Part shown: piece by piece, positions 44,287-56,072 of the stretch
Numbering within the stretch: the stretch's first letter is position 1
How the letters are laid out: every line of letters starts with the position of its first letter
Assembly: GCA_047967505.1 (NCBI GenBank)
Contig: CM106538.1
Strand: one strand, 5' to 3'
Length of the DNA: 64,000 nucleotides
Origin: Dipteris shenzhenensis
Taxonomy: Eukaryota > Polypodiophyta > Polypodiopsida > Gleicheniales
Position numbers and translations under genes: made by a program
The notes under the pieces: model-generated
Databases searched by the model: none
What the model was told of the DNA's origin: nothing
Seen by the model: only the letters and a program-made list of their open reading frames with translations

Positions 44287-47200
44287 ATGTCGACTAGCAA
44301 CCTCAATCTGGAGGCATCTGCTAAGTTAGACAACTCCAATTACGGTACATGGAAATACCGAATGGAGACCATTCTTGTGCTTCAGGACAAATGGGAGTAT
44401 GTCGATGGATCTATACCTAGACCATTGGCCGATCAAGCCACCAATAGCTCTACTCCATCTGTTGTCACAGTACCAGCAACGGGATCTACATCGGGATCTA
44501 CATCTACACAAACAGTTTCCGCACCAGTAGCAGATCCTGTCATTGCCCGAGCTCAAGCAGAATGGGATAAGAAAGATAAGTATGCCTATCACCTGATCAA
44601 GCAGAACGTGCAAGATGTCATGCTAGGACAGCTCAACACAGTTAAGACATCAAAAGAAGCATGGGATATGTTCGTAGCTCTCTACGAGTCCAAGAACACA
44701 TCCAGGATTCTCACCCTGAGAAACCAGATTAACCAGAGTTTCCGCAACAGCAGTGAAACCGGTCATGCTTATGTACTCCGCATCAAAGACTACAACAATC
44801 AACTTGCAGCAGCAGGAGAGACTATGAATCCCGCAGAAATGGTTCAAGTAATCCTGAATGGACTAGGAGAGGGATATGAGAATCTAGTCCAGAGTATTGC
44901 CATCCAACGGCAAATTCCAACACTTGAAGAACTTCAGTCAGTTCTACTTGGTGAAGAACTCAAGACTCAGGCCATTCAAGCACGTAAAGGTCATTCTAAT
45001 GATCAGGCATTCACAGCTTCAGACAGAAGCAGAGGCAAAGGCAGAAACAGAGGTAGATCATATCAGAAAAGTGGTCATCATCAACAAAGTCAAAATCAGC
45101 ATCAGCATCAGCGTCATCCTCAGCAACATCAGAATCAGCAAAGAGGAAATCATTCCAACCGAGGAAGATTCCAAGGACGAGGGAATGCATCCACCAATGT
45201 GTCAAACGTTCAATGCAACTATTGTCACAAGTTTGGACACTATGAAAGAGATTGCCGCAAGAAGCAGTACGACCAAGGCGGTCAATCCAGCAGTAATCGA
45301 GGGAATTCCCGAGGAAGAGGAAATCATCGTGGTGGACATTCTAGTCACAGTCATTTTGCAAATGAACATGGCAATATGTTTCTTGCAAGTGAGGAATTGC
45401 ATCAGACTGATACAATGCACCTAGACACTGATTTCAATCCCAAAGAGGATTTCAGCTATCAAGTCGACCAAGTGGAACAGGATCCTTGGTACATCGACAG
45501 CGGTGCATCATCTCATATGACAAATCATCAGGAATGGTTCACAGAAATGAAGCCATTAGAAGGTCAAAAGAATGTCATCTACACAGCAGACAATACACCG
45601 AATCCAGTTCAAGGGACATGTGTTATCCCTATGAACAATTTCACTGGTACAAAAGGATTAGTCAAAGATGTGCTCTATGTTCCGAAGCTCAGCAAAAACC
45701 TTTTGTCAGTAGGTCAAATGACGGAACACAACTACAAAGTCATCTTCGACGGTGATGAATACACTATCAGAGACAAATCCAAAAGAGGTCAGCTAGTAGC
45801 AAAAGGTGTCAAGGAAGGACGCTTATACAGGATGCTAGCTACAGTACCAGATAAGCATGCCATGTCAGCTCAAATGCAACAGATGCCACTATCTGCAAAA
45901 TGGCACAAGAGATATGGTCATGTCAACTTCAAGTACTTGTTAGATCTAAGGAATCAGAATATGGCAATTGGGATTCCGAAGCTACAGTTTCTTGGAAAGG
46001 TTTGTGAAGCATGCTGCTTCGGCAAACAAAAGCGAACCAACTTTGTTAGAAGTACCTCTCGTGCACGAGGTATTCTTGATTTGATTCATACAGATGTATG
46101 GGGTTATGCCCAGACCCGCAGCATAAATGGTTCACTTTATTACTTGACCTTCATCGACGACTACAGCAGATATTGTTGGGTCTACTTTTTGAAAGAGAAA
46201 TCTGAAGTGTTTGCCAGATTTCAAGAATTCAAAGCCATGGTAGAAAACCAAACAGGCAGAAAGATCAAGGTCATGAGATCAGACAGAGGAGGTGAATACA
46301 TGTCTTCAGCATTCATGAACTTTTGTAAAAATCACGGCATTCGAAGACAATTCACATGTGCAGATACTCCTCAGCAAAATGCAAGAGCTAAAAGGAAGAA
46401 TGGGACTTTAGCAGACAGTGCTAGAGCAATGCTTAGTGAAAAGCATCTTCCGAATCAGTATTGGGCAGAAGTAATAGCTACAGCTAACTATTTGCTTAAT
46501 CGGCTTCCTACTAAACCGATACAAGGTATGACTCCTTATGAAGCATTCATTGGACACAAGCCACGCATTGGGCATCTCCGCATATTTGGTTGCATAGCAT
46601 ATGCCCACATACATGATGATCATCGCAGGAAATTGGATGCGAAGTCATGCAAATGCATCATGGTTGGCTATAGTGAAGAAAGCAAAGCATACAAATTGTA
46701 TGATCCCATCAACCGCAAAGTCATTATCTCCAGAGATGTAATCTTCGATGAGGAATCAGAATGGAAAACCTCACCTACACAGGAGATAGAAGCATCGACT
46801 TCATAGTCATCTACAGAACAGGTTGATGAAGAAGAGCAAGAATTGCCAGCAACACCCCAAGTAGTGCCACAGCAGCTCAGACGGTCTACTAGGGAAAGCA
46901 GACCACCAGCCAGATTAACATATGCTCAGAAAGGCAAAGCAATTCAGGTGGAAACCACCAACTATGCTCTTATGACTACCATCATGGCTACAGAAGAGCC
47001 AGTGTACTTCGAAGACGCAGTAGATAAGCCAGAATGGCAAACTGCTATGAATGAAGAAATGGATGCTTTGTATAAAAATAACACTTGGGAATTATGCGAC
47101 CTTCCACCAGGAAAGAAGGCCATAGCCAACAAATGGGTATACAAAGTGAAGTACAATCTAGATGGCAGTATTCAGAGATATAAAGCCAGATTAGTTGCAA

Positions 47201-48548
47201 AAGGATTTGCACAACAATATGGCCAAGATTATGATGAGACTTATGCTCCAGTAGCAAAGATGGATTCCATACGGTTCTTGATATCACTAGCGACACTCAG
47301 TAAATGGAATGTGTATCAGCTCGATGTCAAGAATGCATTTCTCAATGGTTATCTAGACGAGGAAGTCTACATGCAACAACCAGCCGGTTATGTTGAACCA
47401 GGAAAAGAGAACAAGGTTTGCCATCTCAAGAAAAGTCTCTATGGCTTAAAGCAAGCACCCAGAAGTTGGTACAGCAGAATTGACAAATATTTTGCTGATC
47501 TGGGATACATGAAGTCCAATGCAGATCATACTCTCTACTACAAAGTTCAAGGGGAAGATATTACTATTGCACTTTTGTATGTAGATGATCTGATTGTGAC
47601 AGGAAGCAAGGATAGCTTCATCAGAAAATTAAAACAAGACCTATCTGCAGAGTTCGACATGAAAGATCTTGGACTTATGCACTATTGTCTTGGAATTGAG
47701 TTCTGGAGAGATTCAGATAGCACATTCATGAGTCAGCTCAAATATGTTGACAGTCTCCTGAAGAAATTTCATATGGCAGATTGCAAGATTGCAGCTACTC
47801 CCATGGAACAGAGTTTGAAACTTACTAAAGATTCAGAAAAGCCTACAGTCAATGACAGATACTACAAGCAACTCATTGGATCTCTTATATATCTGACAAT
47901 CACACGGCCAGATATTTGTTATGCAGTAAGCTCACTAGCACAGTTTATGGCAAATCCAAAACAGTCTCACTGGAATGCAGCCAAAAGAGTCTTGAGATAC
48001 ATCAGAGGTACAAGATAGTTTGGGATAGAATACAGAGGAAGTCATCCACGGTTGCATGGATACTGTGACAGTGACTATGCTGGAGATCATGAGACCAGGA
48101 GATCGACACAGGGATATGCATTTTTCCTTGGTCAAGGTGCTATATCATGGTTGTCAAACAAACAGCCAACTGTTTCTTTGTCTTCGACTGAAGCAGAATA
48201 TAGAGCACTCACTACAGGTGCATGTGAGGCTATATGGCTCAGAAGACTATTGTCAGAAACAGATTACTTTGATGAGTCAAAGCCAACAACAATATACTGT
48301 GATAATCAATCGGCTCAAGCATTGGCCAAAAATCCAGTATATCACTCCAGGACAAAGCACATTGATGTCAGAGAGCATTTCATCAGAGAAAGAGTGTTAC
48401 TTGGTGACATCACATTGCAGCATTGTGATAGCAAAGAAAATGTTGCAGACATCTTTACCAAACCACTCGCGGTAAAGAGCTATTCGAGAAACACCGACTA
48501 GCTCTTGGTTTGATGCAGAGGAAGGACATTCCCATTAAAGGGGTGTGA
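44287..48548 (+). pseudogene. gag-pol: copia Gag-Pol polyprotein of copy A, three lesions
   Basis: The start is ATG 44287 (MSTSNLNLEASAKLDNSNYG). Gag carries the UBN2-like core, a Gln/His-rich stretch and one CCHC knuckle, CNYCHKFGHYERDC (about 45214-45255). Protease follows as WYIDSGASSHM near 45487. Integrase has HHCC zinc-binding residues and D-D (HTDVWG, RSDRGGEY), but AAA at 46390-46392 replaces the third catalytic residue (AKRKN where copy B has AERKN). RT has LYVDD at about 47575-47589 and YGLKQAPRSW. RNase H has [20 protein letters not shown]. Stops: TAG at 46804-46806 and 48016-48018. A 2-bp insertion near 48468-48471 shifts the last 25 codons. Each TAG is CAG (or CAA) in a sister copy. 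Confidence 0.95.
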
Positions 48549-48590
48549 TGGAATGTAATGCTCAGTTCTTCTTCTATTCCCCAGAATCAT

Positions 48591-48636
48591 CATCTTGAGG
48601 GAAGGCCTACTTCATGATGTTGATCTTGAGGGAAGG
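48591..48636 (+). other. duplicated polypurine tract of copy A
   Basis: ATCTTGAGGGAAGG occurs at about 48590-48604 and again at 48623-48636, directly before the 3' LTR. The second is the position that primes plus-strand synthesis. The same doublet is present in copy B. Confidence 0.8.
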
Positions 48637-48895
48637 TGTTGAGAGTTCACGCTCAACATCATGTGATCATGTGTGCATAGCACCATCACGTGATCATATG
48701 TGCATAGCACTAACCTTATAGAGCGCTATAAAGGAAAGGGTTAGATCCCCTAACCCTAACCCTAAAAGGGTTTGTATATATTCTATTTTTTCAACTAATT
48801 CTAGTGTACAGTTAGAGTCATTTGTGGTGTGCTCTCTAGCTGTGCCCTCTCTCCTCATCTCCACTCTTCTCCTCTCCCCTCTTCATATTTTGTCA
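48637..48895 (+). repeat. 3' LTR of copy A
   Basis: 259 bp. It differs from the 5' LTR by one C/T substitution and an extra AG in GTTAGAGTCATTT. It is followed by target duplication AAACA. Confidence 0.95.
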
Positions 48896-50006
48896 AAACA
48901 AAGGACAAGAAAAAAAATATAAAGAAAGCTTCCAAACTAATTTGTAAGTTTTTATATCCTTTTAAAAAGTGTCTACAAAATTGACAAATGCAAAGCTCTT
49001 AGTTTATGGTCTATCGTTTGTGATTCGAAAGGAAAGAATGGTTATTTTAAAAGTATATCTGAAGTTATTTCACGAAAGAAAGAAATTTGTTTTCGTAGAC
49101 ATTAGCTTTTAAAATCTAGTGAAACCTTACGGTTTTGGTATTTATAAACCTCTAAAGAAATTACTTGTTTAGTAGTTATTAGCTATATAGGTTACAAAAA
49201 AATGGTAAAAAATATAGATGGTTTTGAAAGCAAGTATCTACGTGCTAGTGGAGAGTCCGCGTATGCCGACTTGTAACTACTCGCATATGGATACATAATA
49301 TCTTTGAACCATGTGCCAGTGGGTGGTTCGTATATGCCGACCGATAACTACTCGCACATGGATGTGAAATAGTAAATGATATATTATAGTTTATGTCTAC
49401 TTATTAGGAAGATTAAAATAGTTGGCTTTTGTCAGTTGTGACTCGCATTCGCCAGCTGATAATGATCCATTGAAAGTCTAGCCAGACCTTGTGTAGCTCG
49501 CAATTTTCAGCTTGTATCAACCTGCAAATTACACGTTAGAGAACGTTACGGACTATACTAGTCTGCTTACTTGTAAGATGAAATTTGTGGCATACCATAC
49601 CATGCATTTATGTGCCGATAGTAATACTATCTTATCATAACAATTAGTCTTGATAAGTGCACATGTAGGTATTGCTGGCTACTGCACTAGTGTGTGTGAA
49701 ATATTGACATTCGCATATAGAACATGATGTTGCGACTAATCATAGTGCAGATAGGTACTTACTTGAGAAAGAGTGGGACATGGGAAAATGCAACTTGCCA
49801 TCCCACGCCTATTTCCATAGGCAGATTACCACGTCTATAAACATCCACTTATGTCGGGAGGGGGCAAGATGATTGGATGGTTGCTCTCTCTTGAGGTCTA
49901 GCAAACTTATATAGTTTTTTAATAACATGTTAGTGACATTGTCTTGAATTGCTAAAAACATATTAATGAATTGAGATGGTTTCTCTCTTTTACATGGACA
50001 TCAATC
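48896..50006. other. region upstream of the hAT pseudogene; duplicated segments
   Basis: A segment with CGTATGCCGACTTGTAACTA + CTCGCATATGGAT is repeated with changes at about 49249-49297 and 49318-49364. The first copy of a 252-bp direct repeat lies at 49659-49910. No protein was recognised before 50007. Confidence 0.55.
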
Positions 50007-50793
50007 ATGGCGGACAGAGAAGATAGGGTAGGCCAACATCAGCCGCAAAATGAAGCTCATGGAAGAGGGCAAGGTGTTGCAAAACCGTAGAATTTTGTTA
50101 CAATGTTAGGTCGTCAAAAGTGGATATGCAACTCTTGCAACCAAGTCTTCACAGGATCGGCCTTGAGAATAAGAAAACATTTGATTGGTGATGAAGAAAA
50201 ACTAATAAAGCAATGTGAGGGACCAAGTGTCGAATCCATTGCTGGCATCCTACAAGGCATTAACCATGCAGAGAGTAGAGTTACCCGTGTACAAGCTGAA
50301 GATGTAAATGAGTGAACATTTACTATGTGGAACTATTCTAATGAAATTTGACATTGATTTGGACCATGGGAATTGTTAATCAATTAATTACTAGTTCCTT
50401 ACATATCTTATTTGAGTCCAAATATTTAAGACTACTTGTAGCGTGAACTCGGCGTGAACAAATGCTTTTAAATCTTTTGAATAATTGTGTCATATGGTTG
50501 GGATTTGAAAGTAGAGGGTGTGAGAGAAAGAACTTCCATGTGCATGTAAGTAGTGCTAGCCACTACACTAGTGTGTGTGATATACCAACTTTAGTGTACA
50601 GAGCATGATGTCGTGAAAGATCATAGTGCAGATAGATGCTTACTCAAGAAAGAGCGGGATGTGGGAAAAGGCAATTTGCCATCCCACGCCTAGGTCCATA
50701 GGCAAATTACCACGTCCATAACCATCCAATTATGTCAAGACCTAGGGCAAGACGATTGGATGGTTGCTCCATCTCAAGGTCTTGCGCACTTAT
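49659..50793 (+). repeat. 252-bp direct repeat flanking the BED exon (49659-49910 and 50542-50793)
   Basis: The two copies share blocks such as ACTAGTGTGTGTGA, ATCATAGTGCAGATAG, GCCATCCCACGCCTA and GATTGGATGGTTGCTC and are plainly homologous, though diverged. They sit on either side of the BED-finger exon of the hAT pseudogene, about 630 bp apart. Confidence 0.8.
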
Positions 50794-52677
50794 TGAGCAC
50801 TGGCGGAATAAGAGTAAGTGAAATGATTGTTCCATGCAAGACATATTGTCAAATAAAATTGATCAAGACTGGACAAATGTTTTTGATACATGGCAATTGA
50901 TAATTTTGGTTCCGAACGTTTGCACATTATTGATCCATTAGTATGTGCCAAGTGTAACTGTACATAGAAGTGGCATAGGATCCCTTGCACAGTCGGCAAG
51001 TTACTTGAACGTACATATGGAAAGAGGACAATGCAGTAATGTGCCTTGTTCGAATGCCCATGTACGTGTATAGCAACAATCCTTGGAAGCTTCCTTCAAA
51101 GCACAACATATCGAGAAGGTGCAACAAGAAGTGTTTGAAGCTATTTGTCGCATGGGATATCTGTTGAGCATGGTGCAAAGCCCACATTGGAAAAAAGCCA
51201 TGGCCTCTGTCGCTCGGGTTTCACAATGCCTAGTTATGATGCTGTCCGTAACAGCATGTTGGATGCATACTACAATAGGATAAAAGAGGAGATGCATCAA
51301 GTTGTTTACGACGGCACTGAGAAAACAGCTTGCACCATCGTATTAGATGGATCGGAGAATATTAGCAAGCGGCCCTTGATTAATGTCATGGTTGCGATGT
51401 TCAAGGGGAGGCTTTTCGACAATCGATTGATACAAGCAGTGAGGCCAAGATGGGTGAATTCATTGCATAGCAGTTAAGTAGATGCATTGAAGACATCGGT
51501 CCTGACAATATTATTCAACTTATTACTAATAATGCTAAGAATTGTCGAAAGGATGGAAAAATTATAAATCGCAGATATCAATGTATTTGGGCATCACCAT
51601 GCTCATGCCATTGTCTGGACCTAGTCTTGGAGGATTGGTACAAAACACCTGATACAAACTTCTTCAAGTTGTTGTGGATGAGGCTTGAAAAGTTGTGTTA
51701 TACTTTCTTAACCATGAGCGATTACTGGGTATATTCAGGAATCATCAGCTTGCGAATCACCTGTTAGAGCTTCCGAAGCTAGATGAAACATGTTTTGGCA
51801 CAAAATTTATAAGGATGGAGCGGTTGTTAAAGCAAGAGGCCCTTGTAACCGAGATGCTATTCAACGCAGAAGCCGCTAAGTGGATAGCCAAGGCACGCTC
51901 AAGCAAATCTTGTAACAAATTCATTGACCTAAAGGCATTGGTTAATAATCCGGCACTTTGGAAGAGGGTATCTGATGTAGTGGAAGCCATGAAGCCAATT
52001 TGGTTTGCAATTCGTAGGTTGGATGTGAAAGGGCCAAGCATGGGAAGTGCTTATATGGCTTGGTGGATTGTTGAGAGGGATGTTTTGAAGGAAGATGCAA
52101 GGTCAGACGAACATGGATACATCATGGCTAAACGGACCACATTGCAAAAGATGGTTGAAAACGATGGAATCAAGCACACAACTCTTTGCACTATGCCGCC
52201 CATATATTAGATCCACAATGGTGGGAATATCGTACAGAGACGGATGTATAGATTATGCAGCTGTGGCATGATCTTCTTGCACGTTTCTATGAGGATAGGA
52301 CAGAGTATGCTTCTGTTGTTAAGGAACTCTCAACTTTTCAAAATAGAGAAGGACTTTTTGCCTATCCAAGAATAAAAGAATTAGCCAAGGATATGCCAGC
52401 ATGGACATGATGGGAAGAGTGTGGAGCATCCACGCCTCATTTGCAAGCCTTGACCATGAAGGTGTTGTCACAACCTTGTAGCAACTCCTCTAGCGAATGA
52501 GACTAGAGTAACTATAAGTTTGTGCATTCCTCAACAAGGAATCGCTTAACATCGGAAAGATCAGACCAGCTGGTTTACCTCTATGCAAATGGTAGGGTGC
52601 TAGATGACGTGAAAGGGGTATGTAATGACGGTGATATGCCAAAGTGGATACACACAGATCTTCCAGGTCCCTTGTAG
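50007..52677 (+). pseudogene. hAT transposase pseudogene with BED finger, DUF659 core and dimerisation domain
   Basis: A first segment starts at ATG 50007 (MADREDRVGQHQPQ), meets a TAG near 50088, then gives the BED finger (WICNSCNQVF, IRKHLIGDEEKLIKQC; 50121-50211). After a 0.75-kb gap that may be intron, 51083-51480 gives the DUF659-type core FTMPSYDAVRNSMLDAYYNR and TACTIVLDGSENISKRPLIN, in two frames. 51480-51660 continues with ITNNAKNCRKDG and SPCSCHCLDLVLEDWYKTPD. 51695-52205 gives ETCFGTKFIRMERLLKQEAL and WKRVSDVVEAMKPIWFAIRR. The dimerisation domain lies at 52405-52600 (WEECGASTPHLQALTMKVLS, RNRLTSERSDQLVYLYANG); two codons of its CERDWS-like motif have become TGA and TAG. Terminal inverted repeats were not located. 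Confidence 0.88.
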
Positions 52678-54397
52678 GGTGCCCCTCTACTTACACACCT
52701 TGAACCAAATTCTAGTGACTCAGAAAAAGAGATATTATTGTGATGTATAGCTGTGTCTGATAAATGTTGCAAAGTGGAGGTAAAATGCAAATGAGATATT
52801 GCAATTCACACTTCTTTTTGGTCATCAAATGAAATGTTGCAATCCTTCTAAAAAGCAATTCTTTTAAAACCAAACCCTTTTAAAATGCATGTTATTTAAA
52901 ATGCAATTCTTTTAAAATGCAATCCTTTTAAAATGAAATTGTTGAAAAATGCAACTTATTTGATATATAATTCATGATGTTGTATATCGTGTTTGCTGGA
53001 GGCTGGAGCCATGCGTGCTAGTCGTTAATGAAGTTATAAATGTTTTCAAGCACACTTCGCACAGAGAGTGTAAACCCCATCAAAGTGTGCATGAAAGATT
53101 TATATATTTTAGGAATGGCTAATTTGTGACAATTTAGATTTCAAAAAAAAAAACAATGGCTTGTCATCGTCATATTATATAAGTTCAAAGTGTACACGAG
53201 CTAACTTGTAGATTTTGGGCAAAGTATACATTTTATGCCACAACCGATAGGAGCAAAGTATACATGTGCTCAGTTTGCAAAATTTATAGTTACATTTGAG
53301 GTGGCCAAACAATTACAAGTAATGCCCATTTTCCAAAAATTTAAAGAACCAAAAAATCATCCCTTTTGACACTTCTACAAGGATGTGTCAATTCGGAGGT
53401 CCACATGAACAATTGCATTGTCAACAATTGTTCAAAAGAACGAGAAATAGGCCACATATCGAACCATCAGTACGAGGGTAGCCAGGATGGAAAGCAGGAT
53501 GATCAGCATGCTTATCCAATGAGTGTACGTCTGAAGAAAATCGATTGTTAAAACCCAAGCATTAAGACCGCACAACATTTCGTTAGGTATATTGCAACAA
53601 TTAAAAAACACCTCTGAAAGTTCTATTTTATAAAATGAACGCAAAACAATAGTCATTTGCAAATACAAAATATAACATGCTAACTTGTATAATTCATCGC
53701 ATAATCTCCAAAATCCATTAACAAAATTGATATATGTCATTACTCTTTCATTACAATATATGTCATTGAACCCATATGGGACCTATAATCTTTGCAACTG
53801 AGGATTCATAGAAAATGTTGCTCCGATGCCAAGAACATCATAGAATTGCTTGGCCTAAGGATCATTACAGGTTGGACATGTACTCATGACCTTTAACATA
53901 TTTGCCAAGAATACCAGGTGAAAACGATGGTGGCATGAGAACGCATAGTATCAGGTCATCGTATCAAATCAATCTTGGCATATTAGACTTAAAGGCCCAT
54001 CATCCACAAAGGTGATACGCGTCAGAAGGGTGGAGGGTTTTCTAGCAGCCAGGCCCACAAAATTACGATCCAAGTTACAAACATACCCTTCGTCTTCAAT
54101 GTGTTGGAGTCCGGCTTGTGCATCTTGTGCTTGCTGAGAATACATAGTGGAGATGTGGCATTGCTCCTCGTAGGCATTTTCTAGGTCTTGCCTCTGTCCG
54201 ATCTATTTAAGAATTGCATTCAAGTGATTAAATTCAGGAAGAAGGCACTCGTTCTCACTCATCACCCGTCCATATTTAGACATAGCATCACACACTATGA
54301 TGCTTAGAAAGGTGAGATCTTCCAACGATGCACTTTGCGGCGCAAGCTGTGGACCCTCTGCACCATTAGGTCCTCTACACCATCTCCTACGGCTTCG
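52678..54397. other. AT-rich spacer after the hAT pseudogene
   Basis: 52845-52955 holds about six degenerate copies of a 17-bp unit CTTTTAAAATGCAATT. The rest shows no gene I recognise. The stretch ends abruptly in the copia RT fragment at about 54398. Confidence 0.5.
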
Positions 54398-55310
54398 CCA
54401 ATCCAGATGGCAGTATTCAAAGATACAAAGCCAGATTAGTTGCAAAAGGATTTGCACAACAATATGGTCAAGACTATGATGAGACTTATGCTCCAGTAGC
54501 AAAGATGGATTCCATACGGTTCTTGATATCACTAGTGACACTCAACAAATGGAATGTGTATCAGCTCAACGTCAAGAATGCATTTCTCAATGGTTATCTA
54601 GACGAGGAAGTCTACATGCAACAACCAGCAGGTTATGTTGAACCAGGAAAGGAGAAAAAGGTTTGCCATCTCAAGAAAAGCCTCTACGGCTTAAAGCAAG
54701 CACCCAAAAGTTGGTACAGTAGAATTGATAAGTATTTTGCTGATCTGGGATACATGAAGTCCAATGCAGATCATACTCTCTACTACAAAGTTCAAGGGGA
54801 AGACATTACTATTGCACTTTTGTATGTAGATGATCTGATTGTGACAGGAAGCAAGGATAGCTTCATTAGAAAATTAAAACAAGACTTATCTGCAAAGTTC
54901 GACATGAAAGATCTTGGACTTATGCACTATTGTCTTGGAATTGAGTTCTGGAGAGATTCAGATAGCACATTTTTGAGTCAGCTCAAGTATGTTGATAGTC
55001 TCCTGAAGAAGTTTCATATGGCAGATTGCAAGATTGCAGCCACTCCCTTGGAATAGAGTTTGAAAGTTACTAAAGATTCAGAAAAGCCTATAGTCAATGA
55101 CAGATACTACAGGCAACTCATCGGATCCCTTATATATCTGACAATCACACGGCCAGATTTTTGTTATGCAGTAAGCTCACTAGCACAGTTTATGGCAAAT
55201 CCAAAATAGTCTCATTGGAATGCAGCCAAAAGAGTCTTGAGATACATCAGAGGTACAAGACAGTTTGGGATAGAATACAGAGGAAGTCATCCATGGTTGC
55301 ATGGATACTG
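54398..55310 (+). pseudogene. copia RT-RNase H fragment D, same family as A and B
   Basis: The sequence begins inside RT at NPDGSIQRYKARLVAKGFAQ and runs through VKNAFLNGYLDEEVYM, LLYVDDLIVTGS (about 54815-54850) and KDLGLMHYCLGIEFW to the start of RNase H (HPWLHGY). It is nearly identical to copies A and B at the DNA level. TAG codons at 55054-55056 and 55207-55209 are CAG in A and B. Both ends are abrupt: the left joins unrelated sequence at about 54398, and the right joins an inverted integrase segment at 55310/55311. There are no LTRs. Confidence 0.92.
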
Positions 55311-55802
55311 GAGACATGTATTCACCTCCTCTGTCTGATCTCATGACCTTATTTTTCTGCCTGTTTGGTTTTCTACCATGGCTTTGAATTCTTGAAATCT
55401 GGAAAACACTTCAGATTTCTCTTTCAGAAAATAGACCCAACAATATCTGCTGTAGTCGTCGATGAAGGTCAAGTAATAAAGTGAACCATTGATGCTGCGG
55501 GTCTGGGCATAACCCCATACATCTGTATGTATCAGATCAAGAATACCTCGTGCACGAGAGGTACTTCTGACAAAGTTGGTTCGCTTTTGTTTGCCGAAGC
55601 AGCATGCTTCACAAACTTTTCCAAGAAACTGTAGCTTCGGAATCCCAATTGCCATATTTGATTCCTTAGATCTAACAAGTACTTGAAGTTGACATGACCA
55701 TATCTCTTGTGCCATTTTGTAGATAGTGGCATCTGTTGCATTTGAGCTGACATGGCATGCATATCTGGTACTGTAGCTAGCATTTTGTATAAGCGTCCTT
55801 CC
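55311..55802 (-). pseudogene. copia integrase segment of opposite-strand copy C (left part)
   Basis: On the minus strand this encodes the end of the pre-integrase region (GRLYKMLATVPDMHAMSAQM, HKRYGHVNFKYLLDLRNQ) and the integrase core up to RSDRGGEYMS (LDLIHTDVWGYAQTRSINGS, FIDDYSRYCWVYFLKEKSEV). It is a near-identical relative of A and B. A frameshift lies near 55660. It is separated from its other half at 63159 by the insertion of copy B, which left the duplication CTTCC on both sides. Confidence 0.93.
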
Positions 55803-56060
55803 TGTTGAGAGTTCATGCTCAACATCATGTGATCATGTGTGCATAGCACCATCACGTGATCATATGTGCATAGCACTAACCTTATAGAGTGCTATAAAGG
55901 AAAGGGTTAGATCCCCTAACCCTAACCCTAAAAGGGTTTGTATATATTCTATTTTTTCAACTAATTCTAGTGTACAGTTAGTCAATTTGTGGTGTGCTCT
56001 CTAGCTGTGCCCTCTCTCCTCATCTCCACTCTTCTCCTCTCCCCTCTTCATATTTTGTCA
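55803..56060 (+). repeat. 5' LTR of copy B
   Basis: 258 bp, nearly identical to the LTRs of copy A, including the 27-bp direct repeat, the telomere-like CCCTAA units and the TATA box. It has TTCATGCTC where A has TTCACGCTC. Confidence 0.95.
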
Positions 56061-56072
56061 TGGTATCAGAGC
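56061..56072 (+). other. primer-binding site of copy B
   Basis: TGGTATCAGAGC directly follows the 5' LTR. Confidence 0.95.

Larger units (their letters stand above)
41400..48895 (+). mobile_element. complete Ty1/copia retrotransposon, copy A
   Basis: LTRs at 41400-41656 and 48637-48895 bound the element, with target duplication AAACA on both sides (41395-41399 and 48896-48900). The LTRs differ by one substitution (GAGTGC versus GAGCGC) and one 2-bp indel, so the insertion is recent. The order is LTR, primer site, 2.6-kb leader, gag, protease, integrase, RT, RNase H, purine tract, LTR, which is the copia order. The single polyprotein frame is broken by two TAG codons and a late frameshift, and integrase has lost its catalytic Glu, so the copy is not autonomous now. 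Confidence 0.96.

Noticed and set aside
44897-45424. 175-residue frame inside gag of copy A (also 59151-59696 in B)
   Set aside because: It is a shadow of the real Gag frame through the repetitive Gln/His-rich region. The main frame has the zinc knuckle and protease.
46804-46806. Programmed TAG readthrough or recoding in the polyprotein
   Set aside because: TAG positions differ between copies A, B and D, and the sister copy has CAG or CAA each time. Scattered decay fits better than a conserved recoding site.
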